Positions 8,477-16,772 of a stretch of DNA of 64,000 nucleotides are shown piece by piece (the stretch's first letter is position 1; every line of letters starts with the position of its first letter). The DNA is from Porphyrobacter sp. SLTP. Lineage in GTDB: Bacteria > Pseudomonadota > Alphaproteobacteria > Sphingomonadales > Sphingomonadaceae. The notes below the pieces were generated by a model. The model did not search any database and had not been told where the DNA came from. It worked only from the letters and a program-made list of their open reading frames with translations. The DNA is taken from positions 124,001 through 188,000 of the forward strand of contig NZ_JAAALE010000002.1 of the NCBI RefSeq assembly GCF_009905735.1. The letters are read 5' to 3'. The position numbers and the translations under genes are program-made.

Positions 8477-10438
8477 ATGTCAAAGACCCCCGCAGGCACC
8501 CCCCACGATCCGCGCGGTGGCGATCGCTTCAATGAGGAGCGCGCCGCCTACACCGTGTCGAGCGCCAAGCCCGATCTGGAAGGCGGGGTGCAGGCGATCC
8601 GTGAGGTGGTGAAGGTGCTGAAGCCTTCGCCGGGCGTCTACCGGATGCTCGATGCGCGCGGCGAGGTGCTCTATGTCGGCAAGGCGCGGAGCCTGAAAGC
8701 GCGGGTCGCGAATTACACGCAGATCGCGGGGCTATCGGGTCGCTTGCAGCGCATGGTCAGCCAGACCCGCAGCATGGAAATCATCACCACCAATTCCGAG
8801 GCCGAGGCGCTGCTGCTGGAAGCGCAGCTGATCAAGCGCTTCCGTCCGCCGTTCAACGTGCTGCTGCGTGATGACAAGAGCTTCCCCTTCATCCTGCTGC
8901 GCGCCGATCACGCCTTCCCGCGTATTCAGAAGCACCGTGGCGCGCGGCGGGCGAAGGGCAACTACTACGGGCCCTTCGCCAGCGCTGGCAGCGTCAACAC
9001 CACATTGAACGCGCTGCAAAAACTGTTCCTGCTGCGGAGCTGCACCGACAGCTTCTTCAACAACCGCGACCGGCCCTGCCTGCTGTATCAGATCAAGCGC
9101 TGCTCGGCCCCCTGTGTCGGGCGGGTCAGCGAGGCGGATTATGACGCGCTCGTCAGGCAGGCCAAGGACTTCCTCTCGGGAAAGTCGGGCGCGGTGCAGG
9201 CCGATCTTGAGCGGCAGATGGCCGAGGCGGCGGACAACCTGCAATTCGAGACCGCGGCGATGCTGCGGGACCGGCTGCGGGCGGCGACCTTCATTCAGGG
9301 TTCGCAGGCGATCAATGCGCAAGGGCTTGGCGATGCGGATATCTTCGCGCTGGCGTCCAAGAACGGGCAGATGAGCGTCCAGTCCTTCTTTATTCGCGGG
9401 GGGCAGAACTGGGGCCACCGCGCGCTGTTCCCGCGCCACACCAATGATGTGGAAGAGGCGCAGGTGCTCGCCGATGTGATGCTGCAATTCTACGAGGAAG
9501 TCCCGCCGCCGGCCACGATCCTCGTCGACCGCGAGCTGCCCGAAACCGAGTTGATGGAAGCGGCGCTGTCCGAAGTCGCGGGCCGCAAGGTGCGCATTTC
9601 CGTTCCCGAACGCGGTGATCGGCGCAAGCTGATGGCACAGGCGCAGCGCAATGCGATCGAGGCGTTGGAGCGCAGGCTGGCCGAGACCGGCACCAAGGCC
9701 AAGCTCAACCGCGAGTTGGCCGAGTTTCTGGAACTCGACGCGGCGCCGCAGCGGATCGAGGTCTATGACAACAGCCACATTCAGGGCACCAAGGCCGTTG
9801 GTGCGATGGTGGTCGCCGGGCCGGATGGGTTCGAGAAGGGCCAATACCGCAAGTTCAACATCCGCGAGGCGCAGACCAATGATGACTTCGCGATGATGCG
9901 CGAGGTGATGGCGCGGCGGTTCCGCAACTTTGCGGATGGCGAGGAGAACCCGGAGGCCAAGCCGGGCGGGCACGAAACCGTGCTCCCCGATCTGATCCTG
10001 ATCGATGGCGGGAAGGGGCAACTGTCCAGCGTCATGCGCGTGCTGACGGAGATCGGCATCGCCGACGAGATTGCCGTCGTCGGTGTCGCCAAGGGTCCGC
10101 ATCACGGGCGCGATGGGCGGGAGGTGTTCCACTTCCCGGACGGGCGCGAGAAGATGCTGCCGGTCAATTCACCGCTCCTGTTCCACTTGCAGAACCTGCG
10201 CGACGAAGTGCACCGCTATGTCATCGGCGCGCACCGGGCCAAGCGCTCCAAGGCGATCACCGCCTCGCCGTTGGACGAGATCGCGGGTATCGGCCCGGCG
10301 CGGAAGCGTGCGCTGCTGCTGCATTTCGGCACGGCATCGAAGGTGCGTGCGGCATCACTGGAAGACCTTCAGCGTGCCCCCGGCGTCAGCGCCACGGTGG
10401 CGCGCAAGGTCTATGATTTCTATCATGCGGGCGGCTAG
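8477..10438 (+). CDS. uvrC: Excinuclease ABC subunit C
   Basis: UvrC makes both incisions in nucleotide excision repair after UvrAB loading. The 653 residues contain the GIY-YIG nuclease (PGVYRMLDARGEVLYVGKARSLKARVANY), the UvrB-interaction (UVR) segment (DLERQMAEAADNLQFETAAMLRDRL), and the RNase H-like C-terminal nuclease (YDNSHIQGTKAVGAMVV, LPDLILIDGGKGQL). Tandem helix-hairpin-helix motifs close it (LDEIAGIGPARKRALLLHFG, APGVSATVARKVYDF). The start is ATG at 8477; an in-frame ATG 15 codons earlier is less likely. It is followed 11 nt later by the oxygenase-like gene. Confidence 0.97.
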   Translation: MSKTPAGTPHDPRGGDRFNEERAAYTVSSAKPDLEGGVQAIREVVKVLKPSPGVYRMLDARGEVLYVGKARSLKARVANYTQIAGLSGRLQRMVSQTRSMEIITTNSEAEALLLEAQLIKRFRPPFNVLLRDDKSFPFILLRADHAFPRIQKHRGARRAKGNYYGPFASAGSVNTTLNALQKLFLLRSCTDSFFNNRDRPCLLYQIKRCSAPCVGRVSEADYDALVRQAKDFLSGKSGAVQADLERQMAEAADNLQFETAAMLRDRLRAATFIQGSQAINAQGLGDADIFALASKNGQMSVQSFFIRGGQNWGHRALFPRHTNDVEEAQVLADVMLQFYEEVPPPATILVDRELPETELMEAALSEVAGRKVRISVPERGDRRKLMAQAQRNAIEALERRLAETGTKAKLNRELAEFLELDAAPQRIEVYDNSHIQGTKAVGAMVVAGPDGFEKGQYRKFNIREAQTNDDFAMMREVMARRFRNFADGEENPEAKPGGHETVLPDLILIDGGKGQLSSVMRVLTEIGIADEIAVVGVAKGPHHGRDGREVFHFPDGREKMLPVNSPLLFHLQNLRDEVHRYVIGAHRAKRSKAITASPLDEIAGIGPARKRALLLHFGTASKVRAASLEDLQRAPGVSATVARKVYDFYHAGG

Positions 10439-10449
10439 AGAGAGAGGGC

Positions 10450-11133
10450 ATGATCCTCCCCGATGCCTCCATCACGGTCGAACGGCTGGGCCGTGAGGGC
10501 GAGCCGCTTGTGATCATCGACAACTTTACCGGCCAGCCCGAGCGGCTGCGCGCAATGGGGATGGCGGCGCAGTATCATCCCGCGGGGGTCGATTATCCGG
10601 GCCGACGCGCGCTGGCTGATCCGTCCTATCTCAGTCTCAGGCGCGAGTTGATGATGCAGGTTATGGGGCGGGTGTTCGGCCTGACGCACACAATCAGTTG
10701 CGAAATCGCCGCGTTCTCGCTGGTGACCCTGCCGCCGGAGCGACTCTCACCCCGCCAGCGCATCCCGCATCACGATCATTCAGACGCGGGGCGGGTGGCG
10801 ATCATGCATTATCTCGACGGGCCGAAGAGCGGCGGCACCGCGTTCTACCGTCACCGCCGCACCGGGTTTGAAGCCATCACGCCTGAGCGTGAGGCCGCCT
10901 ATGCCGCGGCGCTGGCTGAGGACGAACGCGAATATGGTCCGCCGCCGCCAGGCTACCCCTTGGGGGACAGTGATGCGTTCGAGCAGATCGGCGCGGTCGA
11001 GGCGCGGCCTGACCGAATGGCGCTGTATCGCGGGCGGCAGCTGCATTCGGGCATCATTCCCGATCCCGCGGCCCTGTCTGATGATCCGGCGCAGGGGCGG
11101 CTGACGGTCAACATGTTCCTCTACGGGCAGTAA
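10450..11133 (+). CDS. DUF6445-like protein, probable 2OG-Fe(II) oxygenase fold
   Basis: The 227-residue protein is not a named enzyme. The sequence has IPHHDHSDAGRVAIMHYLDGPKSGGTAFYRHRRTGFE and ALYRGRQLHSGII...GRLTVNMFL. These supply H110-x-D112, a distal H199 and R217, 18 residues further on. That is the HxD...H...R layout of prolyl-hydroxylase-like iron/2-oxoglutarate oxygenases. Proteins of this look (DUF6445) are frequent in Caulobacter and sphingomonads near TonB-receptor gene sets; that association is general knowledge, not shown here. It begins 11 nt after uvrC, so it is probably cotranscribed, and is followed by a hairpin terminator. The function is unknown; the oxygenase assignment rests on motif order only. 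Confidence 0.7.
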   Translation: MILPDASITVERLGREGEPLVIIDNFTGQPERLRAMGMAAQYHPAGVDYPGRRALADPSYLSLRRELMMQVMGRVFGLTHTISCEIAAFSLVTLPPERLSPRQRIPHHDHSDAGRVAIMHYLDGPKSGGTAFYRHRRTGFEAITPEREAAYAAALAEDEREYGPPPPGYPLGDSDAFEQIGAVEARPDRMALYRGRQLHSGIIPDPAALSDDPAQGRLTVNMFLYGQ

Positions 11134-11162
11134 GGGGCAGACCAGCGAAGGCCTGCCCCTTT
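11134..11162 (+). terminator. Rho-independent terminator after the uvrC pair
   Basis: GGGGCAG (11134-11140) pairs with CTGCCCC (11153-11159), with an inner CC/GG extension, and is followed by TTT. It lies immediately after the stop codon of the oxygenase-like gene and before the convergent OmpA-family gene. Confidence 0.7.
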
Positions 11163-11171
11163 GCGCACCTC

Positions 11172-12077
11172 TTACTGGCCGTCGAGCGCCTTGCTCACCA
11201 GCACGTTGACCGACACGCGGCGGTTCTGCGCGCGGCCGGCGGCGGTGGTGTTGTCGGCAGCTGGATCAGACGTGGCCATGCCCGTCGGGGTCAGCATCCG
11301 GTAGGGCTTCCACTTGCAGACCTGCTGAAGGTGGTTGACCACCGCCGCTGCGCGCTTTTCCGACAGCGTCTGGTTCACTTCCTGCGACCCGGTCGAGTCG
11401 GTGTAGCCCAGCACCAGCATCAGCGAGTTTTCGTTGGCGCCTGCGGTTTGCGCTGCGGCGCAGAGTTCCGACTTGGCACCGGGCGTCAGCACGGACTTGC
11501 CGGTGTCGAAATAGACGTTGGTGGTGCTCTTGAGGTTGTACTTGTCGATATCGCCAAGGCGGCCGCGCAGGGCTTCGGTGGCGGCGGCGTTCTGCTTGAT
11601 CGCAGCGCCCTGTTCGCCGAACTGCTGTTGGGTGCCGCCGCGGATCATCGCTGCGATCTGGCGATCATCGCTGGTGAAGCGGACTTCGCTGGCCACCAGA
11701 CCTTCGCCGTACTGGCCGGTCTTCACGATCACCGGCAGGCCGTTGATCAGCGCGCTCTGATCGAACGCCTTGTTGCCGATGCCGAGGAACCCGCCGCGGG
11801 TGCGGATTTCGGTTTCGGGGTGGAGCGTGATCATGGTGGTCGTGCCATCGTCAGCCGTCACTTGCAGACGCGAACCCTTGCGCGCCGAGATGATGCCGGT
11901 GACCTTGGGCCCCTCGGTCATTTCGGCAAGCGGGGGCAGCGAGCCATAGACGGTGGTCAACACCTCGCCCTGGTCTTCGACGGGTACCTGCGTCTGGGCG
12001 GCAAGGCCGGTGGCAGATACAGCGCCCAAAAGGGCGATCAGCGCGAGGTTACGCGCCTTATGCTTAGTGGTGGTCAC
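11172..12077 (-). CDS. OmpA-family peptidoglycan-associated protein
   Basis: The 301-residue protein has a signal peptide (about 1-27, ending TGLAAQ). A beta-rich middle region contains SRLQVTADDGTTTMITLHPETEIRTRGG, resembling a DUF5666-like single-domain fold. A C-terminal OmpA domain follows: VYFDTGKSVLTPGAKSELCAAA, LVLGYTDSTGSQEVNQTLSEKRAAAVVNHL and AGRAQNRRVSVNVL. The D and R that bind diaminopimelate (TDSTG and NRRV) are present, so it should bind peptidoglycan in the periplasm. The start is GTG at 12077, with AGGAG 10 nt upstream. It lacks an eight-strand barrel, so it is not OmpA itself. Confidence 0.85.
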   Translation of the reverse strand: MTTTKHKARNLALIALLGAVSATGLAAQTQVPVEDQGEVLTTVYGSLPPLAEMTEGPKVTGIISARKGSRLQVTADDGTTTMITLHPETEIRTRGGFLGIGNKAFDQSALINGLPVIVKTGQYGEGLVASEVRFTSDDRQIAAMIRGGTQQQFGEQGAAIKQNAAATEALRGRLGDIDKYNLKSTTNVYFDTGKSVLTPGAKSELCAAAQTAGANENSLMLVLGYTDSTGSQEVNQTLSEKRAAAVVNHLQQVCKWKPYRMLTPTGMATSDPAADNTTAAGRAQNRRVSVNVLVSKALDGQ

Positions 12078-12264
12078 AGTGGTATTGCTCCTGTGGTGCG
12101 GGCCGCGATCCCGTGCGATGCCCTTGTTGAATTAAGTGCGCGAGGCGTGGTTGTTCAGCCACACCTTGCTCGCAGGTTAACGTCAATTCCCCGGCTGCCA
12201 CAGGAGCGGGCAACCGGGGATAGGATGCGGTGAGTTGAGGCGCGAGGGGCTCCCGCGCGCTCGA

Positions 12265-14088
12265 TCACTTACCGGATTGGGCGGTGATCCAGCGGTCGAT
12301 CTTGGCTTCAAGCACCGCCAGCGGCAGGCCGCCGGTGTTCAGAACCTGCTCGTGGAAGGCCTTGATGTCGAACTTACTGCCCAGCGTGGTTTCGGCCCGC
12401 TGGCGCAGTTTCTGGATTGTCAGCGCCCCGATCTTGTAGGCGAGCGCCTGCGAAGGGATGGCGATGTAACGATCCACCTCGGCCACGACTTCGGTGCGGG
12501 TCATGCCCGAATTGTCCATCATGAAGGCAATCGCCTGATCCCGGGTCCAGCCCTTGGCATGGATGCCGGTGTCCACCACCAGCCGCATCGCGCGCAGCTG
12601 TTCGTCCTGCAAGGTGCCGTAACGGTTCCACGGGTCCTTGTAGAAGCCCATCTCGTAACCCAGCGTCTCGGCATAGAGCGCCCAGCCTTCGACATAGGCG
12701 GTCGTCCCGCCATAGCGCATGAAGGCGGGCAGCGCCTCGTTCTCCTGCGCCAGGCTGATCTGGAAGTGGTGCCCCGGTGCGCCTTCATGCAGGTACAGCG
12801 TGACATTGCCCGGCGTCAGGCGGCTCGGCAGGTCATAGGCGTTGAAGTAGAACACGCCCGGACGCGCCCCGTCAGCTGAGCCGGACTGGTACGACCCGCC
12901 CGCTTCGAACTCCTCGGTCGAAGGATCATAGGGACGGATTTCCAGCGGCGACTTGGGGATCAGCGAGAAGTAGTCGCCGATCTTGGCATCGACCTGCTTG
13001 CCGATGTCGTAATAGGACTGCGTCAGCGCTTCGCGGGTCTTGGGCTGGAACTTGGGGTCGGTGCGGACATAGTCGAAGAACTGGGTCAGCGTGCCCTTGA
13101 ACTTCACTTCCTTCTTGAGCTTTTCCAGATCGGCCTTGATCCGTGCGACTTCCGACAGGCCGAGCTGGTGGATCGTCTCGGGGTCCATCGGCAGGGTGGT
13201 CGAATCCTCGACCAGACGGGCGTAAAGCTTGTCGCCGCCCTTCATCTGGGACAGGCCGATGCTGTCGCGCGCGGCGGGGAGATATTCGTCGCGCAGGAAA
13301 TCGCGCAGCCGCGTGTTGGCGGCATAGAGTTCGGCGGTCTTGGCCGCGTAGGCTGCGGTGAGGCGGGTGCGGTCAGCCTCGGCAATAGTGTCGGGGAAGG
13401 CCTTAGTCGGGGCCATGAACATCGAGTCTGCCAGCGGGGTCTTCAGCTGCGTGTCGAGCTGGGTGACCATGATGCCGACGGTCAGCTTGGTTTCCACCAC
13501 GCCGCTCGCCATGCCTTCGCGGAACTTGGCAATCGCGCGGTCGATGAAGTCGATATAGTCATTGTGGCGTGAGAGGTTGTCCTCGTAATTCGCGAGCGTC
13601 TTGAACGGGGCGACCCCGGTGCCGCTGGCGAATTGCGGGTAGAAGGTGTGCAGGCCGAAGAAGTGGTTGAGCGGGCGCACTTCGGTCAGCGCGCGCATTT
13701 CGTCACTGACGCCGTCAAGCGCGCGCTGCTGCGTGTACTGGAACACGTCATAGGCGAGCTGGTCGGTCTCGGACAATTTGCTGCGGTCGATCTGGGCCAG
13801 CAGCGCGAGGTTCAGCTTGATGTCGGTGCGGCTGGCGAGAAAGCTGGAATCGGTCAGCAGGTCGCCAAGCCGCCCGGCATTTTCTTCCTCACCCCGGAAC
13901 AGGCGGCTGAGCGGATTGAGCGCCAGCTCGCGCGCGTCGGCATCCGCGAACAGCGCGAACAGCTTGTCGTGTTCGGACTGCTCGGCAGAGGTGGTGGCTG
14001 CGGCGGGTGCAGCAGCCGTCTGAGCGAGCGCCGGGGCAGCCGTCAGGAACAGCGCGGTCGAGGCGGCAAGAGCAAGGCGAAAGGTCAT
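12265..14088 (-). CDS. DUF885-family periplasmic metallopeptidase-like protein
   Basis: The 607-residue protein has a signal peptide (MTFRLALAASTALFLTAAPALAQT) and an otherwise helical DUF885 body. The diagnostic motif is LHEGAPGHHFQISLAQE, where HE...GHH resembles a zinc-metallopeptidase site. A second conserved block is YVEGWALYAETLGYEMG...DPWNRYGTLQDEQLRAMRLVVDTGIHAKGWT. Members are thought to be peptidases. The substrate is unknown. The first gene upstream on the same strand is the carotenoid oxygenase, 107 bp away, with a hairpin (CCCCGGG 14098-14104 / CCCGGGG 14119-14125) between them, so the two are probably not one operon. Confidence 0.88.
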   Translation of the reverse strand: MTFRLALAASTALFLTAAPALAQTAAAPAAATTSAEQSEHDKLFALFADADARELALNPLSRLFRGEEENAGRLGDLLTDSSFLASRTDIKLNLALLAQIDRSKLSETDQLAYDVFQYTQQRALDGVSDEMRALTEVRPLNHFFGLHTFYPQFASGTGVAPFKTLANYEDNLSRHNDYIDFIDRAIAKFREGMASGVVETKLTVGIMVTQLDTQLKTPLADSMFMAPTKAFPDTIAEADRTRLTAAYAAKTAELYAANTRLRDFLRDEYLPAARDSIGLSQMKGGDKLYARLVEDSTTLPMDPETIHQLGLSEVARIKADLEKLKKEVKFKGTLTQFFDYVRTDPKFQPKTREALTQSYYDIGKQVDAKIGDYFSLIPKSPLEIRPYDPSTEEFEAGGSYQSGSADGARPGVFYFNAYDLPSRLTPGNVTLYLHEGAPGHHFQISLAQENEALPAFMRYGGTTAYVEGWALYAETLGYEMGFYKDPWNRYGTLQDEQLRAMRLVVDTGIHAKGWTRDQAIAFMMDNSGMTRTEVVAEVDRYIAIPSQALAYKIGALTIQKLRQRAETTLGSKFDIKAFHEQVLNTGGLPLAVLEAKIDRWITAQSGK

Positions 14089-14195
14089 ATGAAAAGTCCC
14101 CGGGAACGATAGTCCAAGCCCGGGGCGCTAGGCGTGGGGGCGGTCAGGCGCAAGCGCGCGCGCGACGAGCGTTCAAGTCACCTCGACCGGTGACG

Positions 14196-15692
14196 TCATG
14201 CCGCCGCGAAACGCTGCGCGTGGAACGCCGCGTCGGAGCGCAGTTGAGCGTGTTCGACCCACACCGAGTGCGTCCCTGAACAGATCTTGTGCGGCAGCGC
14301 GAGGCGGCAGATCGGGCCCTTGGTCACGTCGCTCGCATCCATGATCGCACATTCGGAGGTGCCGGTGTTCTCGTCGATCAGGAAGGTGACGAGGTAGCCA
14401 TCATCCTCCGACGTTGCACCCTTTCTCGGGATCATCGGGCTTTCGCTGGCATAGACACCCTCGGGAAGCTGGAACACCTGCTCCTCGCCCGTCTCAGTGT
14501 CGTGCCGGACATAGCCGTTGAACAGGAACCAGCCGGGGCGGGTGGTGGTGGACCAGACGTAGCGGCTCTTGCGCATGGCGTATTGCGGGTTGATCATCCC
14601 GAATTCGACGATGCGGTCGGTCAGCCGCTCCTCGCGCGTCTCGCCGGTCTTTAAGTTGAAGCGCCAGCGGTGCAGGCGGGACTGGAACGAGTGTTCGTCC
14701 ACATAGGCCATCATGTGGCTGTAGCGGCCCATTTCCTCCAAGGGATCGGGCATCGGCTTGGCCTGATGATAGCCTTCGAGGATCACCTCGTCCCCTTCTT
14801 CCCAGGCATTGGTCCAGTGGAGCACATAGGTCGGCGCGGCCTCGAACCAGCGGATGTCCTGCGGTTGCCCGTGACGCGGGATCAGGGCGAAGCGGGTCGG
14901 TACGCCATCGTGAATGCGCGCCGCATGGATGTTCCGCCCGAGCAATTCTTCGTCCCAATAGAGCGGCATGTCGTTGAGGATCGACCAGTTGGGCGTGATC
15001 GCCATGTCATGCGGCAGGCGCGGGCCGGGCAGGGGGATGGGAACGTAATGCACCAGCTGACCGGTGCGATCGACCACGCCGTAATGCATGAACGGGGCGT
15101 GCTTGGAGTAGTTGAAGAACATCAACTCGCCGGTCGCCTCGTCCACCTTGGGATGGGCCGAAATGCCGTCGAGCGGCACCCACGGCGCCTTGCCCCGGCT
15201 GCCGAGCGTGACGGGGTCGAGCATCCACGCCTCGCCGCATTGGTAGAGCGTGGCATAGGCCGTCCCGGCATGAACGATGATGTCGGTCGAGCCGGTATCC
15301 TTCAGCCCGCCATGCGCGCCAAAGCCGGGCCGTACGCTGGTGCCCCACGGGTCCATCAGCCCGCCCCATAGCGAACGCCCGGCAATCTGCTCGGCCTCGA
15401 AACAATGGGTGCGCACGAAGCGGTTGCGATAGCTCGCCTTGCCGCCGGAGATATTGACCTGATGGATCATCGCGTCGCCATCGAAGGGGTGATGCCGACC
15501 CAATGGCTGGTGAACCTGGTTCTCGGTGTTGCGCAGGTAAATGCCGTCAATGTCTGCCGGAATCGCGCCCTCAATCACCGGCAGTTCGGCGACGTCGGTC
15601 TCTTCGTGCAGCGGCGTCCACGGCCCGGTGAGGTAGGGGTGGTTCGACGGTTCCAGCGACGTCTTCACCGGCGGATGGCGCGTGATCTGCAT
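14196..15692 (-). CDS. Carotenoid cleavage oxygenase family protein
   Basis: The 498-residue protein belongs to the carotenoid/retinal-pigment-epithelium oxygenase family. These are seven-bladed propellers that cleave carotenoid or stilbene double bonds with Fe(II) and O2. Four candidate iron-binding histidines sit in the family blocks ISAHPKVDEATGEL, LPHDMAITPNW, VLHWTNAWEEGDEV and GTHSVWVEHA. The FDGDAMIHQV block is also typical. The ATG at 15692 is preceded by GGGAGA and opens directly on the conserved N-terminal region; the long upstream open frame is intergenic. The substrate (carotenoid, apocarotenoid or lignostilbene) cannot be told from sequence. It is divergent from the stress-protein gene, with an FNR-type box between them. 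Confidence 0.9.
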   Translation of the reverse strand: MQITRHPPVKTSLEPSNHPYLTGPWTPLHEETDVAELPVIEGAIPADIDGIYLRNTENQVHQPLGRHHPFDGDAMIHQVNISGGKASYRNRFVRTHCFEAEQIAGRSLWGGLMDPWGTSVRPGFGAHGGLKDTGSTDIIVHAGTAYATLYQCGEAWMLDPVTLGSRGKAPWVPLDGISAHPKVDEATGELMFFNYSKHAPFMHYGVVDRTGQLVHYVPIPLPGPRLPHDMAITPNWSILNDMPLYWDEELLGRNIHAARIHDGVPTRFALIPRHGQPQDIRWFEAAPTYVLHWTNAWEEGDEVILEGYHQAKPMPDPLEEMGRYSHMMAYVDEHSFQSRLHRWRFNLKTGETREERLTDRIVEFGMINPQYAMRKSRYVWSTTTRPGWFLFNGYVRHDTETGEEQVFQLPEGVYASESPMIPRKGATSEDDGYLVTFLIDENTGTSECAIMDASDVTKGPICRLALPHKICSGTHSVWVEHAQLRSDAAFHAQRFAAA

Positions 15693-15776
15693 GATGGTCT
15701 CTCCCTGTCCGCAGAATGAGCGCGCGCTCTGGTTAAGGCAAGATGCTATGGAGACCGCAGGGGCGCGGGCGAGAAA

Positions 15777-15790
15777 TTGATCTCTGTCAA
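15777..15790. promoter_or_regulatory. FNR-type operator TTGAT-CTCT-GTCAA
   Basis: TTGATCTCTGTCAA is a perfect-dyad FNR/FixK-class site (TTGAY-N4-RTCAA). Its centre is at 15783.5. A class-II promoter (centre at -41.5) would start near 15825, and GATTAT occupies 15813-15818, exactly the -10 position, before the stress-protein ATG at 15844. The box is 85 bp upstream of the carotenoid oxygenase start on the other strand, with no comparable -10 match there. The cognate regulator is encoded at 54770-55459. Confidence 0.75.
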
Positions 15791-15843
15791 AGCCAGTTCC
15801 GATGATCGGGGCGATTATCCGCATCATGAATGGGAGACACGCC

Positions 15844-16659
15844 ATGAAATCGATTTTGCTGCACATTGACCATGACCGCGCCATGACGGCGCGCCTGCAA
15901 GTGGCGCTCGATATTGCCCGCGCAACCAACGGTCACCTCACCTGCCTTCAGGCGGTCAGTTACGAGGTCTTCGCGCCGGGCGATTTCTATGGCTCGGCGA
16001 TCGCGGCCGCGATGCCCGTAATCAAGGAAAACGCCGAGAACCTGCGCGCGCAGATCGAGAAGGAATTGGAGCATGAAGGCGTGCCGTGGGACTGGCGCTT
16101 TGTCTATGGCATCGCCCCGCACCGCCTGTTGGAAGCGTCCCCACTGGCCGATATCGTGATCCTCGGCCCGGCTGAGGCTGGCACGGATGGGCGCGGGCCT
16201 TCGGCCTTGGTGGGCGATGTGGTGATGAAGGCGCCGGTGCCGGTGCTGGTGGTGCCGGAGGGCGCCAAGAGCTTCGATATCGGCGCGCCGATGCTGGTGG
16301 CGTGGAACGGGTCGTCCGAAGGCGCCCACGCATTGCGCGCGGCGGTGCCGCTGCTCGCCTGTTCGTGCAAGGTGACGCTGGCGAGCGTCGTCGAAGAAGC
16401 GGACAAGGCGCGCTTTGACCTGCCTTCGACCGACGGAGCCAAATACCTCAGCCGCCACGGGATCGAATGCGAGATCGTCGAACTTCCCCGCGGGGAGGCC
16501 AGCATCGCCGACACGCTGTTTTCAGCGGCGCAGATGCGCGATTGTTCGCTGATGGTGATGGGCGCCTATGGCCACTCGCGCCTTGCTGAGCTGCTGCTGG
16601 GCGGGGTCACGCGCCGGATGCTAAGCGAACCGCAGATGCCGGTGTTTCTGGCTCACTAG
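15844..16659 (+). CDS. Universal stress protein, tandem Usp domains
   Basis: The 271-residue protein has two Usp domains. Domain 1 (about 1-140) starts MKSILLHIDHDRAMTARLQVALDIARA. Domain 2 (about 145-271) ends with the nucleotide-binding motif GAYGHSRLAELLLGGVTRRML, matching G-x2-G-x9-G(S/T). Domain 1 lacks a clean copy of that motif (LGPAEAGTDGRGPSALVGDVVM), so ATP binding is expected mainly in the second half. Such tandem Usp proteins are often induced at low oxygen, which agrees with the FNR box 54 bp upstream. The ATG at 15844 follows GGGAGA and is chosen over the in-frame ATG at 15802, which would include the promoter. Confidence 0.92.
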   Translation: MKSILLHIDHDRAMTARLQVALDIARATNGHLTCLQAVSYEVFAPGDFYGSAIAAAMPVIKENAENLRAQIEKELEHEGVPWDWRFVYGIAPHRLLEASPLADIVILGPAEAGTDGRGPSALVGDVVMKAPVPVLVVPEGAKSFDIGAPMLVAWNGSSEGAHALRAAVPLLACSCKVTLASVVEEADKARFDLPSTDGAKYLSRHGIECEIVELPRGEASIADTLFSAAQMRDCSLMVMGAYGHSRLAELLLGGVTRRMLSEPQMPVFLAH

Positions 16660-16663
16660 CCTT

Positions 16664-16761
16664 GTCATTGCGAGGTGCGTAGCGACGCGGCATTCCATGG
16701 AGGAACGTCACCGCACGCGGATGGCTCGGTTCATGGATTGCTTCGCTACGCTCGCAATGAC
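16664..16761. repeat. Interspersed palindromic repeat with GTCATTGCGAG ends
   Basis: The ends GTCATTGCGAG (16664-16674) and CTCGCAATGAC (16751-16761) are perfect inverted repeats. Internal arms include GCGTAGCGA and TCGCTACGC. This is the common extragenic GTCATTGCGAG palindrome of many proteobacteria. It lies between two convergent genes (usp and tesB), where it may act as a transcript-end hairpin. Confidence 0.75.
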
Positions 16762-16772
16762 GACGGGGTGGT

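Noticed and set aside
8732-10132. 466-codon open frame opposite uvrC
   Set aside because: Antisense artefact of high GC. uvrC is fully supported by domains.
14098-14125. Classical terminator between the carotenoid oxygenase and DUF885 genes
   Set aside because: CCCCGGG/CCCGGGG can pair across 14 nt but no T run follows, so it is mentioned only in the DUF885 entry.
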